Made by a program: the position numbers and the translations under genes
Notes under the pieces: model-generated
Told to the model about the DNA's origin: nothing
Seen by the model: only the letters and a program-made list of their open reading frames with translations
The model's database searches: none
In this document: positions 30,201-40,399 of the stretch, piece by piece
How positions within the stretch are numbered: position 1 is the first letter of the stretch
Layout: each line of letters opens with the position of its first letter
Origin: Prochilodus magdalenae
Taxonomy: Eukaryota > Chordata > Actinopteri > Characiformes > Prochilodontidae
Reading direction: 5' to 3'
DNA length: 64,000 nt
NCBI GenBank assembly: GCA_024036415.1
Contig: JAMWET010001660.1
Span: 91,341 to 155,340 of the forward strand

Positions 30201-33200
30201 CATCATGTATAAACATACAGGTGTGACCTGCTTTACATAGTCACTGTTACAAGCCCAGGAACCATAGGCACACAGAGTCAAACCACCAAAGTGTCTATGG
30301 TGTAATTGGAGGGGGGGGGGGCTCCGTCTATGAGGCCATGGTCAGCCAGTTCAACCTGTATTCAAGGTAGCGCTCATGAAGGATGTCCACAGAGAAGAAG
30401 AGACAGCATGAAAACCAAGGACAGAGCCAACGGAGAGTCCGATGTGCAGCGTTCAAAGCATCACCATTTTGCCGCCATTGCTCCAGCCCGCCATTTACAA
30501 CTAAGCCCACAGCTTACAAGACCCCAGTGATAGGCACCCACATGGTCCAACGTGTAAATCAATATCTGCCCCTAGCAACTTTCCCTAACCGTCACACAGG
30601 TAACAACTAGTTGGAACACCTCTGATGTGTGCTCGAGTCACTGGTCAGCATCTACTCCACGTGCTTCCAAGCATGACATGTGAAAAGACTAAAGACTTGG
30701 TTATTGCATGAGTTGTATACAGACACTCACTGTGCAGTGTAGGCGTAGTTGAGCAGGATTTCAACCGCATCCGGGTTCAGGTCATCAAACTTCACCAGGG
30801 AAACGCCGCCCTGAGACTCCGCTTCACTGTTAAACACCTCAAACAGGTAAGGACTGCAGCAGGCCAGGACCGCACGGTGGGCCATGAGTTCATGACCACA
30901 AACCTGAGAACAATCAACAACCACAAGTAAGTACTGAACAACCAGAACCTAATTTAATCAGCCCCTCAACGGAAGGAGACCCCTGCAGAACTAGGGCTGA
31001 TACTCCCATCACAGGACGAGCCATGTTAAGTAAGGCATATGAAATGAAGAGAGTCAGGCTACGACTGTTTTGCTGCCTACGGTTTCTGGTTTTGCAGATA
31101 CACAGAGAAGAGTAGTGACAGTGCTCACCGGCTGCTGGGCACTGAAACCAATTATAGAGTATTAAAGTTCCAGAAAGTTCCAGTTCCACATGGCTCATGC
31201 TCACAAGAAGGTTGAAGTAACGTCTCAGCTTTTTATTAATTATTAAATGATTTATTAATCTTTTTTAATTACTTAGTTATTTATTCTTTATTTTATTTAA
31301 TTTTTTATATATTCATTTGTATTACTTTTCAGCTTGTTATTTTAACCAACCATGCAATTATTTGATACTGAAATAAATTTAAATAAGGTAATTTGGTTCA
31401 TATAACAGCAGGAGAATAAATAAATAAAATCTCGCTATGTCACCTCCCCCCCAAAAAAATTGTGCAGCCGTGCACACAACCATCTCTATCCAGATATTTT
31501 CTGGGTGGGGACCATTCTCAGCACAGCAGTCACACTGACATGGTAGCATGCGACAGGCTGGGGTATTGAACAAATGAGTAATTACACCCTCTCCTGTAAT
31601 TTCAAATGTAAAAACAAAAAAAGTAAAAAATGAAAAACAAACAAACAAACAGGCCTTTGAAATAACATCTCGCCTTCACCAGGATGGGCTTACCAGGCTA
31701 CTGCATTTCTCTTTAGACATAATGGACAAACCTAACTCTGCAAGCATCAGGTGTTTGCATGCTTCTCTGGATAGACGAGCTTTGGCCCCTCACTAAGCAG
31801 CGGAACTTCCGAAGACAAGTGGACATGACCAAGCTGTGCATGTGACGGTCGCTCGTTCCTGCCCTGTAAACAGACTTACTGCCCTCATTACACACGTATG
31901 TGTTTTGTAGTACATCAGGGCTCAACGACCGCCACTGTTGTGTTTTGAGTTCTTCCTCTGAATCCAGGTTAAAGCTCGTCGTACCAACCACTCTACTGCA
32001 GGCTTAAGCCTGTCATCAGTTATTATCAGTGGAATGTTTTATGACAGCGTGTCAGATAATCCCACTAGAATATACAATCATAAACTCAGAAGGAAGTATG
32101 GGATTGCAGGTTCGTTGGGAATTAAGATAAGGGTTGCCAGGATCAATAACTGGTGATAAATTTAGACTGATATGATCAATAATTATTGAGCTACACATAC
32201 AGAAGTCTGTCTCTCAGTATGGCATCGGGCCGCCGTGTCTGCTAACCCAACACGCCAGACGTCTCGGTATGGAGCTGTAGAGGTTCCTAATGGTGTCCTG
32301 TGATAATCCATCCCATGCAGCTTGAACATCCTCACACAGTTCCTGCAGATGGTGCGGTAGGGGTGGAGGTGGAGGGACACCAGGCCTTCTGGACGTGTGA
32401 CAACAAACCGTTCATCTTGGTGCTGACCACGGTGCCTCCACACACGGATTCGTTGGGCGTCTCCACCAAGACTAAAGCGGGACTCGTCACTGAAGATGAC
32501 CCGCTGCTGTTCTGAGTCACTCCATGACAGTCTGGTACGACACCACTGCAGTCTTTGGTGACGGTGACGTGGTGTTAAGGACAGTTGTGGTAACGGTCTG
32601 TGTGCATGTAGTCCTGCGTGGTGCAGCCGTCTGCCAGTGCTGCTGCGCCAACAAGGTTACTTATGGTGGCATCACTGCTCACTGAATGTCCACAGTTGTG
32701 GCTGTTTGGATCAATTTGGGGTCAGCGATAAGGCCCGACCTTGCTTGTGTGGGAGACTTTAGATGTCTCATGGTGGTAAACCCACCCACCAAGTTTCCTT
32801 CCTGTCGGTTGATTCCTTCTATTCTGAGTGTAAAACTGATCACCTGGTTCATCTTTGTACGACAGTCTGATTCTACTAGTCGATGTCCATGTGCCAGCTC
32901 TACTGACGCTTCCACACAGTCGTAGTTCAAGCTAGCATTGATGAAAAGCCCCCTCACAACCTAAACACATGACTTCTGTAACAAGCCTATGACAAGGGGA
33001 AGCACACCAGGTGGATCTATCTAGCTGGCTCGCTTTGCTCCTGAGATTTCGGGTAGTGAGACAGTCAGAGCCCAGCAGCGAGACAATGCTGTGCCTGAGA
33101 CGTCGGACGACTGTTCCTCTCCCACAGTTTCATTTCAGCTTTCACTGTGGCTTAACTGACCTGCAGCCTGACGTCACAGAACTGGCCACTCTTCCGGAGG

Positions 33201-33271
33201 GCATTCATCTTGGCCACGGTGGAGTCCAAAAAGCTCTCATCCTCAAACACCAAACAGCCGTTAGGGATCAT
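24009..33271 (-). CDS. ivns1abp: IVNS1ABP (NS1-BP), BTB-BACK-Kelch protein (spliced, complete)
   Basis: Thirteen coding exons with consistent GT-AG phases total 1920 nt, or 639 residues (human has 642). The BTB domain is about 32-130 ([29 protein letters not shown]). The BACK domain is about 134-233. A Ser/Pro-rich linker ([12 protein letters not shown]) follows, then six Kelch repeats from about 356 to the end ([113 protein letters not shown]). The mammalian protein is a nuclear/cytoplasmic CUL3-type adaptor that also binds actin and splicing factors, and was named as a host partner of influenza NS1. All key GG and W/Y Kelch positions are present. The last residues (CVEALLEE) differ from the human end. 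Which fish paralogue this is cannot be decided. Confidence 0.96.
24570..24743 (-). CDS. ivns1abp: ivns1abp exon 14 (Kelch 4)
   Basis: Acceptor ctgttttcag, donor gtgagcca. It encodes [20 protein letters not shown] and [20 protein letters not shown], nearly identical to the mammalian repeat. Confidence 0.95.
24929..25060 (-). CDS. ivns1abp: ivns1abp exon 13 (Kelch 3)
   Basis: Acceptor ttgtgttgcag, donor gtaagtat. It encodes [20 protein letters not shown] and [16 protein letters not shown]. Low-complexity AT/A-rich sequence fills the upstream intron (25061-25631). Confidence 0.95.
25632..25758 (-). CDS. ivns1abp: ivns1abp exon 12 (Kelch 2)
   Basis: Acceptor cttttctcag, donor gtacgttt. It encodes [20 protein letters not shown] and [12 protein letters not shown]. 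It is separated from exon 11 by an intron of only 81 bp. Confidence 0.95.
25840..25961 (-). CDS. ivns1abp: ivns1abp exon 11 (Kelch 1-2)
   Basis: Acceptor cctccaacag, donor gtgaggcc. It encodes [20 protein letters not shown] and [14 protein letters not shown]. Confidence 0.95.
25962..26900 (-). other. ivns1abp intron 10, left part
   Basis: No exon, RNA gene or recognised element is visible in this stretch. Short open frames on both strands have no motif. Confidence 0.5.
26904..27122 (+). mobile_element. tRNA-derived SINE copy 1
   Basis: The 5' head has an RNA polymerase III A box (TGGTGTAGCTCAGCGG) and B box (GGTTCGATTCC at 26972-26982). The body (TGTGCTACACCAATAAGAGT) is followed by the tail TGTAAGTTGCTCTGGATAAA and GCGCCAGCTAAATGCC, which resembles the L2-clade LINE tail shared by several fish SINEs, and then AAATGTAAATG. 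It lies in an ivns1abp intron in the antisense direction. Its 3' end is 6 bp from the exon 10 donor boundary. Confidence 0.9.
27129..27353 (-). CDS. ivns1abp: ivns1abp exon 10 (linker to Kelch 1)
   Basis: Acceptor cctgtgtttcag, donor gtagacat. It encodes [20 protein letters not shown], a Ser/Pro-rich stretch ([13 protein letters not shown]), and [20 protein letters not shown], the start of the first Kelch blade. The donor is weak (gtagac) and lies next to a SINE end. Confidence 0.93.
27589..27706 (-). CDS. ivns1abp: ivns1abp exon 9 (linker)
   Basis: Acceptor cttggttttgcag, donor gtgagtcc. It encodes [20 protein letters not shown] and [13 protein letters not shown]. The Thr/Ala/Ser part is variable; HEW..IASEKTS is conserved in vertebrates. 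Confidence 0.93.
28003..28107 (-). CDS. ivns1abp: ivns1abp exon 8 (after BACK domain)
   Basis: Acceptor tgtgttgttgcag, donor gtaaaaga. It encodes [20 protein letters not shown] and [13 protein letters not shown], an acidic linker conserved in type with mammals. Confidence 0.94.
28287..28412 (-). CDS. ivns1abp: ivns1abp exon 7 (BACK domain)
   Basis: Acceptor ttttgatccccag, donor gtaggtat. It encodes [20 protein letters not shown] and [20 protein letters not shown], the C-terminal helices of BACK. Confidence 0.95.
28620..28960. repeat. A-rich low-complexity intron sequence
   Basis: (GGAA)n, (AAAAG)n, (AAAT)n and AACAAG/AAAGAAAG tracts on the plus strand. The open frame on the other strand is made of Phe/Leu/Ser only. 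Confidence 0.85.
28985..29145 (+). mobile_element. Tc1-like transposase remnant (catalytic core end)
   Basis: Plus-strand translation reads [20 protein letters not shown] and then [19 protein letters not shown]. This is the second catalytic Asp motif and the SPDLNPIE (third acidic residue) region of Tc1 transposases. Only about 160 bp survive, between A-rich tracts in ivns1abp intron 6. Confidence 0.85.
29278..29451 (-). CDS. ivns1abp: ivns1abp exon 6 (BTB end / BACK start)
   Basis: Acceptor ctctcgtgcag, donor gtgagtaa, phase 0 at both ends (58 codons). It encodes [20 protein letters not shown] and [20 protein letters not shown]. Confidence 0.95.
29553..29628 (-). CDS. ivns1abp: ivns1abp exon 5 (BTB C-terminal helices)
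   Basis: Acceptor ctcccctcctag, donor gtgagtct. It encodes [20 protein letters not shown] and ERVKQ. Confidence 0.95.
29629..30730 (-). other. ivns1abp intron 4
   Basis: No exon or identified element. A G-run (30309-30319) and short uninformative open frames only. Confidence 0.5.
30731..30903 (-). CDS. ivns1abp: ivns1abp exon 4 (BTB core)
   Basis: Acceptor gattgttctcag, donor gtgagtgt. It encodes [20 protein letters not shown] and [20 protein letters not shown], the dimerisation core of the BTB domain. Confidence 0.96.
31205..32100 (-). other. ivns1abp intron 3, AT-rich part
   Basis: T/A-rich stretch (31220-31330) and unassigned sequence. No gene or RNA recognised. Confidence 0.45.
32110..32965 (-). 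mobile_element. Tc1-like transposon copy 2, internally deleted
   Basis: Minus-strand translation gives [20 protein letters not shown] followed at once by [20 protein letters not shown], the same junction as copy 1. [18 protein letters not shown] lies upstream in frame fragments. The terminal phrase CAGGATCAATAACTGGTGAT and a degenerate terminal repeat near 32088 mark its end. Inserted in ivns1abp intron 3. Confidence 0.8.
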
Positions 33272-33281
33272 TCTGAAGGCT
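33161..33281 (-). CDS. ivns1abp: ivns1abp exon 3 (start codon exon)
   Basis: Acceptor cttctttgcag ends at 33282. Ten nucleotides later the ATG at 33271-33269 begins [20 protein letters not shown] and [17 protein letters not shown], matching the known N terminus MIPNG. Donor gtcagtta begins at 33160, phase 0. Confidence 0.96.
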
Positions 33282-33370
33282 CTGCAAAGAAGTGGGGCAC
33301 AACCTGGGTCAAACGCCAGAAATGAGGGCACAACAAACAGACCGACACCTACGTGTTCAACAACACCTAC

Positions 33371-33567
33371 CAAGTAGCTGAAGCTGAGTGGGTTGATCAA
33401 GTTGCTTGTGAAGGCACAGCGAAAACCGTCCCTCTCAGAGGACACTGAAAAGGAGACGTCAGAGGTCCGAAGGCAGCGTCGGCACCAGCACCGCAGAGGC
33501 TTTGCGCTTGAGGAAACGCCGCTGGTTAAAGAACACAGCCTTGTGAATTTTGGTTATGCATGAGGAC
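33371..33567 (-). other. ivns1abp: ivns1abp non-coding exon 2 (5' UTR)
   Basis: Acceptor ttctttttag ends at 33568 and donor gtaggtgt starts at 33370. It is 197 nt, separated from exon 3 by only 89 bp. It has stops in all frames leading into the main start, so it is UTR. Confidence 0.7.
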
Positions 33568-33745
33568 CTAAAAAGAAAAACAAGAAGCAGAGAAAGGTTC
33601 ACGGATCGTTCCCAAGTTACGTGGGTATGCAGTGGACACCAGGGATGATACGATTACTGGATTGAATTCAATATGATTAAAAATAAATAATAAAATAAAT
33701 AAATATCTGTTTAGAAACTTCCTCACTGGCTCTATAGGGACTACA

Positions 33746-33967
33746 GGTTGGTGTAGCTCAGCAGGTAACACCACTACCTGCCAGGGAACCACCACCACCA
33801 CATGCAGGAGACTGGGGTTCGAATCCCGGTCTGGGTCGACTATGCTGTGCTACACCAATAAGAGTCCTTGGGCAAGACTCCTAACACTGCCCTGGCCCAC
33901 CTGTAATATGATTAACCATGTAAGTCGCTCTGGATAAGAGCGTCAGCTAAATAATGTAAATGTAAAT
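33746..33967 (+). mobile_element. tRNA-derived SINE copy 2
   Basis: Same family as the copy at 26904. It has the A box GGTGTAGCTCAGCAGG and a perfect B box GGTTCGAATCC (33816-33826), then the body TGTGCTACACCAATAAGAGT and tail GTAAGTCGCTCTGGATAAGA, ending in AAATGTAAATG. Located in ivns1abp intron 1. Confidence 0.92.
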
Positions 33968-33979
33968 GGACTAGGTGAA

Positions 33980-34110
33980 CATGTTGGGGTTGGGTGCCTT
34001 GCTCAAGGTCTCTTCATACTATTCCCGTCAGCTCAGGGGGATCAAACCAGCAACCTTCCGGTCACAAGGCCATTTCCCCAACCTCCAGTCCACGACTGCA
34101 CCCAGTGATG
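33980..34110 (+). repeat. Dispersed repeat fragment (TGCCTTGCTCAAG type)
   Basis: GGTGCCTTGCTCAAGG, AACCAGCAACCTTCCGGTCA and CCCAACCTCCAGTCCACGAC match the order of phrases in the longer copy at 60965-61245. Family name unknown to me. Confidence 0.65.
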
Positions 34111-35570
34111 GCGTGCACCGTTATCAGTCAAGACCAAAGTTGAGGTTTAAGAGGCTGTACTGATTTCAAAATGTAACCCCTTCCCCTCGTACTTGAGCTC
34201 TATTCAGACAGGATTAGTTGAACATGGGGTAACGGAATTATCACCGGAGTCCCTCAGTGACTTTAGTCCCGTTCGAATGCACCATGCGGGTCATTTTTAC
34301 CCACCGCAGGCTCCCCTGTCAGCAAAGATCCCAGGTCTTTTTACCTCCTGTGGGTAAATACTCCGTCATATCCCATGGAAAAGGAGTTTTCACGGTTTTG
34401 GAGGAGCTCGACGTGGAGTTTAGTTTCGCTGTGCATGGCACAGATACCATACCAACAGAGGCAATCCTTGGGTACTGTACGACACACAACACTCGCATCC
34501 AGAAGACGATGCTTGTGGCAGCTTTAAGCAAGCCCCTGTGTAGAGTAGCTCCCAGCCTACATGAGCGTTATAAACACGTAGCTGCTAACTTTCAAAATTA
34601 TTCCGCCATCCTGCAGAAAAACTACAACCCCACCATGTAAAACTAATCCCACCTGAATAGGGCTTTGGAATGTTCCAGGTCATATTAGGCACCATTCATC
34701 ACATTCCACCATTAAAAGGGGACCTACTGTGCACCACCGCTCATCATTTTATTTTTGGGGTCCATTAGAATAGATTTACATGCTTCAATTTCTCCCGACA
34801 CACAACATGTTCCTCAGACTGTACATCTTTCTTTCAGCCTTAGTTCGAAACGCTCCATTAGAGCTCCTGTGTCTTTAAGCCCCGCCCTCTGATGAGCTAC
34901 ATTCTGCCCCCACCACTGTGGCTGTTCTGACAACAAGTCAGAGCCTGGAAGTCTGGTAGAACACGCAGGTAGAGCCGCCTTCGTAAGCTAGGCTGTAGTG
35001 GTCCGCTTTTGCAGCTTTAGCTCTCCATGTGTGGTGTGAGGGCATGGCAAGCTTGCCAGTAGGCGGGCAATAAGGGCTGTGTTACGAGATGATGTCACCA
35101 TGTCACAGAGAAAAGGGCTGGAATTCCAACAAAAGCACTGACTACTGTGTTTAAATGAGGCACTAACACTGTTGTGGATGTGTGAAAATATAGATACAGG
35201 TCATGAAAGAGCCTGAAGGGAAATTCCAACACAAAATTTCCAATTTCCCACAAAAATTTCTGCTTAAATTCTTCACAGAGATGTTAACAGAGCCTTTCAA
35301 ACAAAGTGGGTTTGGTGTTTTGTTAGGTGGTTGATCACAGAGATGTTCTTTACAGTGGTGGTGATGGTGTTGGGAGTGGTGGGAAACAGGGGTCTCCATC
35401 TCTACAACACACGTACAGTCATTTTATCATTTACCATCAAAACCACCAGCACACGGTTTGAGGTTAACAATGCTGGGAAATGAATATTTGGCCCAATAAT
35501 GGCTTGTATATACATTCATGCCACAAAGTTTTAGGCCAACCTTATATATTAAAATATAAACCATTATAGA
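34111..35570 (-). other. ivns1abp intron 1, unassigned part
   Basis: No exon, RNA or named element seen. The 127-codon plus-strand frame at 34257-34640 has no recognisable domain and ordinary composition. Confidence 0.45.
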
Positions 35571-35969
35571 CAATGTTACAGTAACGTTTCAGAAGGCCAA
35601 TTGAAAACACCCTCAAAGGCCCGCCCCGGTCCAGACATACAGGGTGGTTCTGAGACGTAGAGCTGCCAATTATTTTTACACCTCTCTTCCCCTTTCGAGG
35701 ACGAGTTAATCATTTTCCTACCTAAACCCGACTCTTCCATACATGAACGAAGGGCAAATAAAGGCCACCGCCGATAGAAAAGAAGAAAGGACCTGCTCAC
35801 TGAGGCGGCACTAACGCAGCTCAGGTCATTCACTAATTCAGGTGCTGAGGCTGAAAGCCAGCGTCACACCGGCAGCACGCGACTGGAGGCGTGAGGATCC
35901 GGGTCAATTGGTTTATGGATTTAACCCAGAGGACAGCATTAGCTGGACCGCTAGCTGTAACACTAGATC

Positions 35970-36392
35970 ACCCTCCAACAGCTCCAGGCCGCAGGGCCGG
36001 TTACCCAGCCTCCACCGCACCAGGCCGCAGGGCCGGGGTCCCCCGACCTCCACCGCTCCAGGCCACAGGGCCGGTTCCCCAACCTCCACCGCTCCAGGCC
36101 ACAGGGCCGGGTTCCCCAACCTCCACCGCTCCAGGCCACAGGGCCGGGTCCCCCAACCTCCACCGCACCAGGCCGCAGGGCCGGGCCCCCCAACCTCCAC
36201 CGCTCCAGGCCACAGGGCCGGGGCCCCCCAACCTCCACCGCTCCAGGCCACAGGGCCGGGGTCCCCCAACCTCCACCGCTCCAGGCCACAGGGCCGGGGT
36301 CCCCCAACCTCCACCGCTCCAGGCCACAGGGCCGGGGTCCCCCAACCTCCACCGCTCCAGGCCACAGGGCCGGGGTCCCCCAACCTCCACAC
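35970..36392. repeat. 38 bp GC-rich minisatellite
   Basis: About eleven units of CACAGGGCCGGGGTCCCCCA plus ACCTCCACCGCTCCAGGC. The first three are diverged (CACCAGGCCGCAGGGCCGG) and the last four almost identical. Because 38 is not a multiple of three, all frames stay open and give Pro/Arg/Gly-rich pseudo-proteins on both strands. Located in ivns1abp intron 1. Confidence 0.95.
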
Positions 36393-36899
36393 CATTACTG
36401 TGCATACTACAAATTGGTCAGCTGTATTGGACAAGACCAATACAAGCAAGCACGTTTCCTAAATCACTGTTCACATGTCAATCACTAATTTATGCGGCAA
36501 TTTTGAAAAATCCGTGGAGTTCCCCTTCAGTCAACATGCATGGGACAGCAGGACAATAGACAACAAGTCAAGATTTCCAACCAGCTCATACGGCATTATC
36601 AGAACACTGCAGTCTGATTAATAGTGTCTTCTATTACTAACGGTGTACCTCCCCGTCCTGTCATCTGCTTGAATCGTGGAAATGGATTTAACCAGATCTC
36701 ACCTGTTCAATCTCCACTTTAGGTCACATGAATGATCCCCTCGGTCACGCTCTTCCTATCACATGTGTAATTTACTAATGGAAATGTGTTAAGAGTCCAT
36801 TACAATTAAGCAGGACACAGTAGTTAGTTACCAGCAGCAGGTTTACAGGTCTGTATGCTGGAAAAATAACAACATCAACACAACCTTCAGAAACCCAGA

Positions 36900-36970
36900 C
36901 CAGCAAACAGCCTATTATTATTATTATTATTATTATTATTAGTATTAGTAATAATAATAATAATAATATT
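36900..36970. repeat. (TTA)n / (TAA)n microsatellite
   Basis: Two facing trinucleotide tracts, TTATTA then AATAAT. Confidence 0.9.
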
Positions 36971-37168
36971 AATGGCAGATACAAAGCAAAATATAACCAA
37001 CTTCAAATAACAGCCATCACCTTCATTACAATTTAACATCTTATAATAATGAGATCTGATAATATGAAGCATGTGTCTCTTAGTTTTGACTGGCCAACTC
37101 ATAATTAACACACCACACGACTTAGCACCTCAGAGGAAAAAATAAATAAATAAATAAATAAAAACACA

Positions 37169-37202
<34 letters not shown>

Positions 37203-38066
37203 CACGAAGTAGCACCTCAAATAAAATAAATAAATAAATAAATACGAACACGACTTAGCACTTAAAAAAAATTAAATGAATAATAATAAAAAACACTTAG
37301 CACCTCAAATAAAATAAAATAAATAAATAAACAAATAAATAAAGAACACGACTTAGCACTTAAAAATAAATAAATGAAAAAAAAAAAAACGACTTAGCAC
37401 TTTTAAAAAACTAAAAAACAAACAAATAAATAAATAAAAAAAAACACAACATGGCATTATAATTATGACCAAGAGGCTAAAAACACACATTAGCACCTCA
37501 GAATTATGACCTGATCTCATAATTATGACATCTAAAAATACAACTTAACATCTTATAAATATGACTTAGCATCTCAAAAAACGACCTGGCATCATAATCA
37601 CGACTTAGCATCCTACAACCATGATTTAGTATCTCATACTGACGACTTAGCGTCTCAAAATAATGACATAGCGTGTCTTAAACTTAAACTAAAATGAAAA
37701 TAAAACCGACCATTAAAAAAAAACAGTGACTGCGAAGCAGGTTATATTAAAATCCGAATTGCCGGCTCCACCTTAAATGCTGGTCGCGCGTGAATTAACC
37801 GCCAGGTTGTCGCTGCAGCACCACTTAAGGTGGAACGGTAAATTCAAAACAAGAGAAACCAACGTCCGACTTTTATAACGATAAATAATGTAATTTGAGT
37901 TAATAACATTAAAAAAATAAAAAATAAAATGCCATTAAGATTCCCATATCATACTGCGGATAACCACCATGTTTGGCTAAAACTAGCATAACATAATATC
38001 ACGCTGACATTAAAGCTAGCTGGGAAGTTAGAGAAACAGAGGTTTAACATTTCGAAAGATGCTTAC

Positions 38067-38190
38067 CGTGTATCTCTGACAGTTTGAGGCGGCAGACATG
38101 GCTGAACTATCCTCAAAAATGTGTGTGACTCCACAAAAACAGAAAGTGAAAACTTACAAAACACAGAAATGCCTTCCGCGAGCCTTCAGC
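38067..38190 (-). other. ivns1abp: ivns1abp non-coding exon 1 and promoter-proximal region
   Basis: Minus strand: CAGAGATACACG before a strong donor gtaagcat at 38066. A second potential donor, gtaagttt, begins at 38157, allowing a shorter alternative first exon. The 5' end is unknown. Upstream (38195-38265) is a CpG-containing stretch with a CCAAT box (GCCGCCAATCACAG at 38238-38251) and a GGAGGCGGAG GC-rich element. Confidence 0.6.
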
Positions 38191-38265
38191 AGCTGTGAGC
38201 GCCAAACGAGGAGCAGCCCGCGTTAAACACGGTGGAGCCGCCAATCACAGAGCAGGAGGCGGAGT

Positions 38266-38345
38266 TAGGGCTGTGTTCCATTTAGCGCACTACCTACTAG
38301 GCTGCCTACTTACAGACTTTCTAATACACCCTACTATTAAAAACA
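38266..38345. repeat. Dispersed repeat fragment next to ivns1abp promoter
   Basis: AGGGCTGTGTTCCATTTAGC and GCACTACCTACTAGGCTGCC resemble the inverted end seen at 41215-41275 (GATTTGGGACGCAGCCC). This suggests the termini of one DNA-transposon-like family. Confidence 0.45.
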
Positions 38346-39539
38346 CTGGCTACCGCGGAGTGTTTGAGTTGATGAAGGTCCGGAGGACGACAGGACCACC
38401 AGAGTTGAAGACCACTGGGTCTAAGACACACTTGCAATCATGGTGGCACCTAACTCGTCTAGTTGAAAACAAGTACACAGATTGGAGCACAGCCTCAGTT
38501 CTCGACTAGATTCCGGAAGTTGTTCCTACTTATCAAATACTGACAAACTGTTTAATAAACAAGGAGACTGATTTTCATAAGTATGACCTGCAATCTTATC
38601 ATAATCAAATATTGTCCCATAATTATGAACGGCTACCTCCTAATCACTACTTATCATCTTGTAATAATGAGATCTGATATTATGGAAAAAGTGATTTTGA
38701 CTTGCTGTCTTATGATTATCACTTAGCATCTCAGAGTTATGACCTAGCATAGGCTAATAACTACGACCTAGCATCTCAAAATACAACATATATGACTTAG
38801 CATCTCAAAAAATATGACTAAAGCATATCATAACTATGACCTAGCATCTAAAACATATGACTTAGCATTTCATAATTTTGACTGAGTATCATAAATACAC
38901 CTTAATGTCTCATAATTATGACCTAGCTTCTCCAAAATACAACATAACATCTTAAAAATACAACTTATATGACTTAGTATCTAAAAAAATACAACTTAAC
39001 ATCTCAAAAATACAACTTAACATCTCAGGAATACATCTTATATTACTTAGCATCTAAAAAATACAACATATATGACTTAGCATCGGGAAAGTATGAAAAA
39101 TATGACTAAAGCATATCATAACTATGACTTAGCATCTCAAAAACACATCTTAACATCTCAAAAATACAACTTATATGGCTTAGCATCTCAAAAATATGAC
39201 AAAGGTCTCATAACTATGACTTAACATCTCAAAATTACAACTTAATATCTCATAACTATGACTTAGCATCTCATAAATACACCTTAACATCTCAGAAATA
39301 CATCTTATATTACTTAGCATCTCAAAAATACAACTTAACATTTAAAAAATACAACATATATGACTTAGCATTGGAAAAATACGACTCATTATCTCATAAC
39401 TATGACTTAGCATCTCAAAAACATATCTTAACACATCAGAAATACAACTTATATGATTTAGCATCTCAAAAATACAACTTCATATCTCATAACTATGATT
39501 TAACATCTCAAAAATACAACTTGCATACAATGAATCAAC

Positions 39540-39740
39540 ACTACTGTCTGTACAGCAGCCTAAAGGCACAGGGGAAGCATCTTGGAAAACTGGTTTCGGA
39601 CTGTATGCCTCCTCTGGCTCGGCAGCTGTGGGAGCAGACAGTGGCTTGGATGGGTGGAGCCCTTTGGAATCCCTATGGTCCTCCTCAGGCAGCGGCTGGA
39701 GTATAAGTCCAGGAGGTTTGGGAGGTGATGTGTTGAGGGA
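39540..39740 (-). mobile_element. LINE 3' coding fragment, reverse orientation
   Basis: Minus strand GGACTCCACCCATCCAAGCC, CACAGCTGCCGAG and AGGAGG run parallel to the LINE 3' region at 50900-51030 (GGACTCCACCCACCCAAGCC, CACAGCTTCCGAGTGGGAGG). It is a decayed C-terminal fragment of a non-LTR reverse transcriptase. Confidence 0.7.
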
Positions 39741-39799
39741 CCCTGTATAACAAGGGTGATGATTTTCCACTAGGACCCCCACCCATCCCATCCCTGCAG

Positions 39800-40390
39800 C
39801 CCTTTACTCATAGAGGTGTTGAATATTGAATCAGTTTGGATACATACTTAACCTCCCTATGAAATATTTATTCCCACCGTCTGTAAGTTCATCAGTGCCT
39901 TACAGGGAACCGGGATGGTTGTGTAACACTAAAACCCCTGGACCCTTAAGCACATTATCCTATACTAAGCCCCCCCCAGCCCCCATGGGATGATGCACGG
40001 GCGACGGTCTCTCTAATGGCCCGTTCATGCAGGACAGATGAGACCGGGCAGTGTCTACATAAATATATTTCAACCATGAAATTTATGAGTGCATTACCAG
40101 CCAAAGGAATGACTCATCGGCACCACTGTGACACTATCTGGAATGTGCTATCCGGACGCTCTCTGGGTCTTTATGGTCTCTCTCATGTTTGCAGTCCGGT
40201 AATCCAATTCCAAATAAAACCTTTCAAAACAATAACATAGCAACGCCGGCTCAACGTTCCCGCACAGCACTGCAGGAAGTGGCTTGGGAAGGGCAAGGCT
40301 GGGAGGCGCTGCCTTTCTGAAGTCTGCACAGTACACAGTGTAGTCCGCTGACTGCTCTGGCAGACCGTCGCCTGCTAGGACAGATTGAGT
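39800..40390. other. Unassigned intergenic DNA
   Basis: No recognised gene or element. The 74-codon frame at 40016-40240 has no known motif. Confidence 0.4.
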
Positions 40391-40399
40391 TTACATTCT

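Larger units (their letters stand above)
37120..39535 (+). repeat. AT-rich satellite: ATGACTTAGCATCTCA family, forward array
   Basis: Diverged units of about 20-40 bp around CGACTTAGCACCTCA (37.1-37.7 kb, interleaved with AAAT tracts) and ATGACTTAGCATCTCAAAAA plus TACAACTTAACATCTC (38.58-39.53 kb). The array is interrupted from about 37.7 to 38.6 kb by the ivns1abp exon 1/promoter region. Its reverse complement (TGAGATGCTAAGTCAT) is the unit type of the 60.4-62.7 kb array. Confidence 0.85.

Noticed and set aside
33152..33445. Longer N terminus for ivns1abp upstream of MIPNG
   Set aside because: The upstream frame begins without ATG in exon 2 and crosses an 89 bp intron with good donor and acceptor. 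The conserved protein starts at MIPNG.
35842..36559. Pro/Gly/Arg-rich frames of 200+ codons
   Set aside because: Produced by the 38 bp minisatellite. The same text appears shifted through three frames and on the other strand, and lies within an ivns1abp intron.
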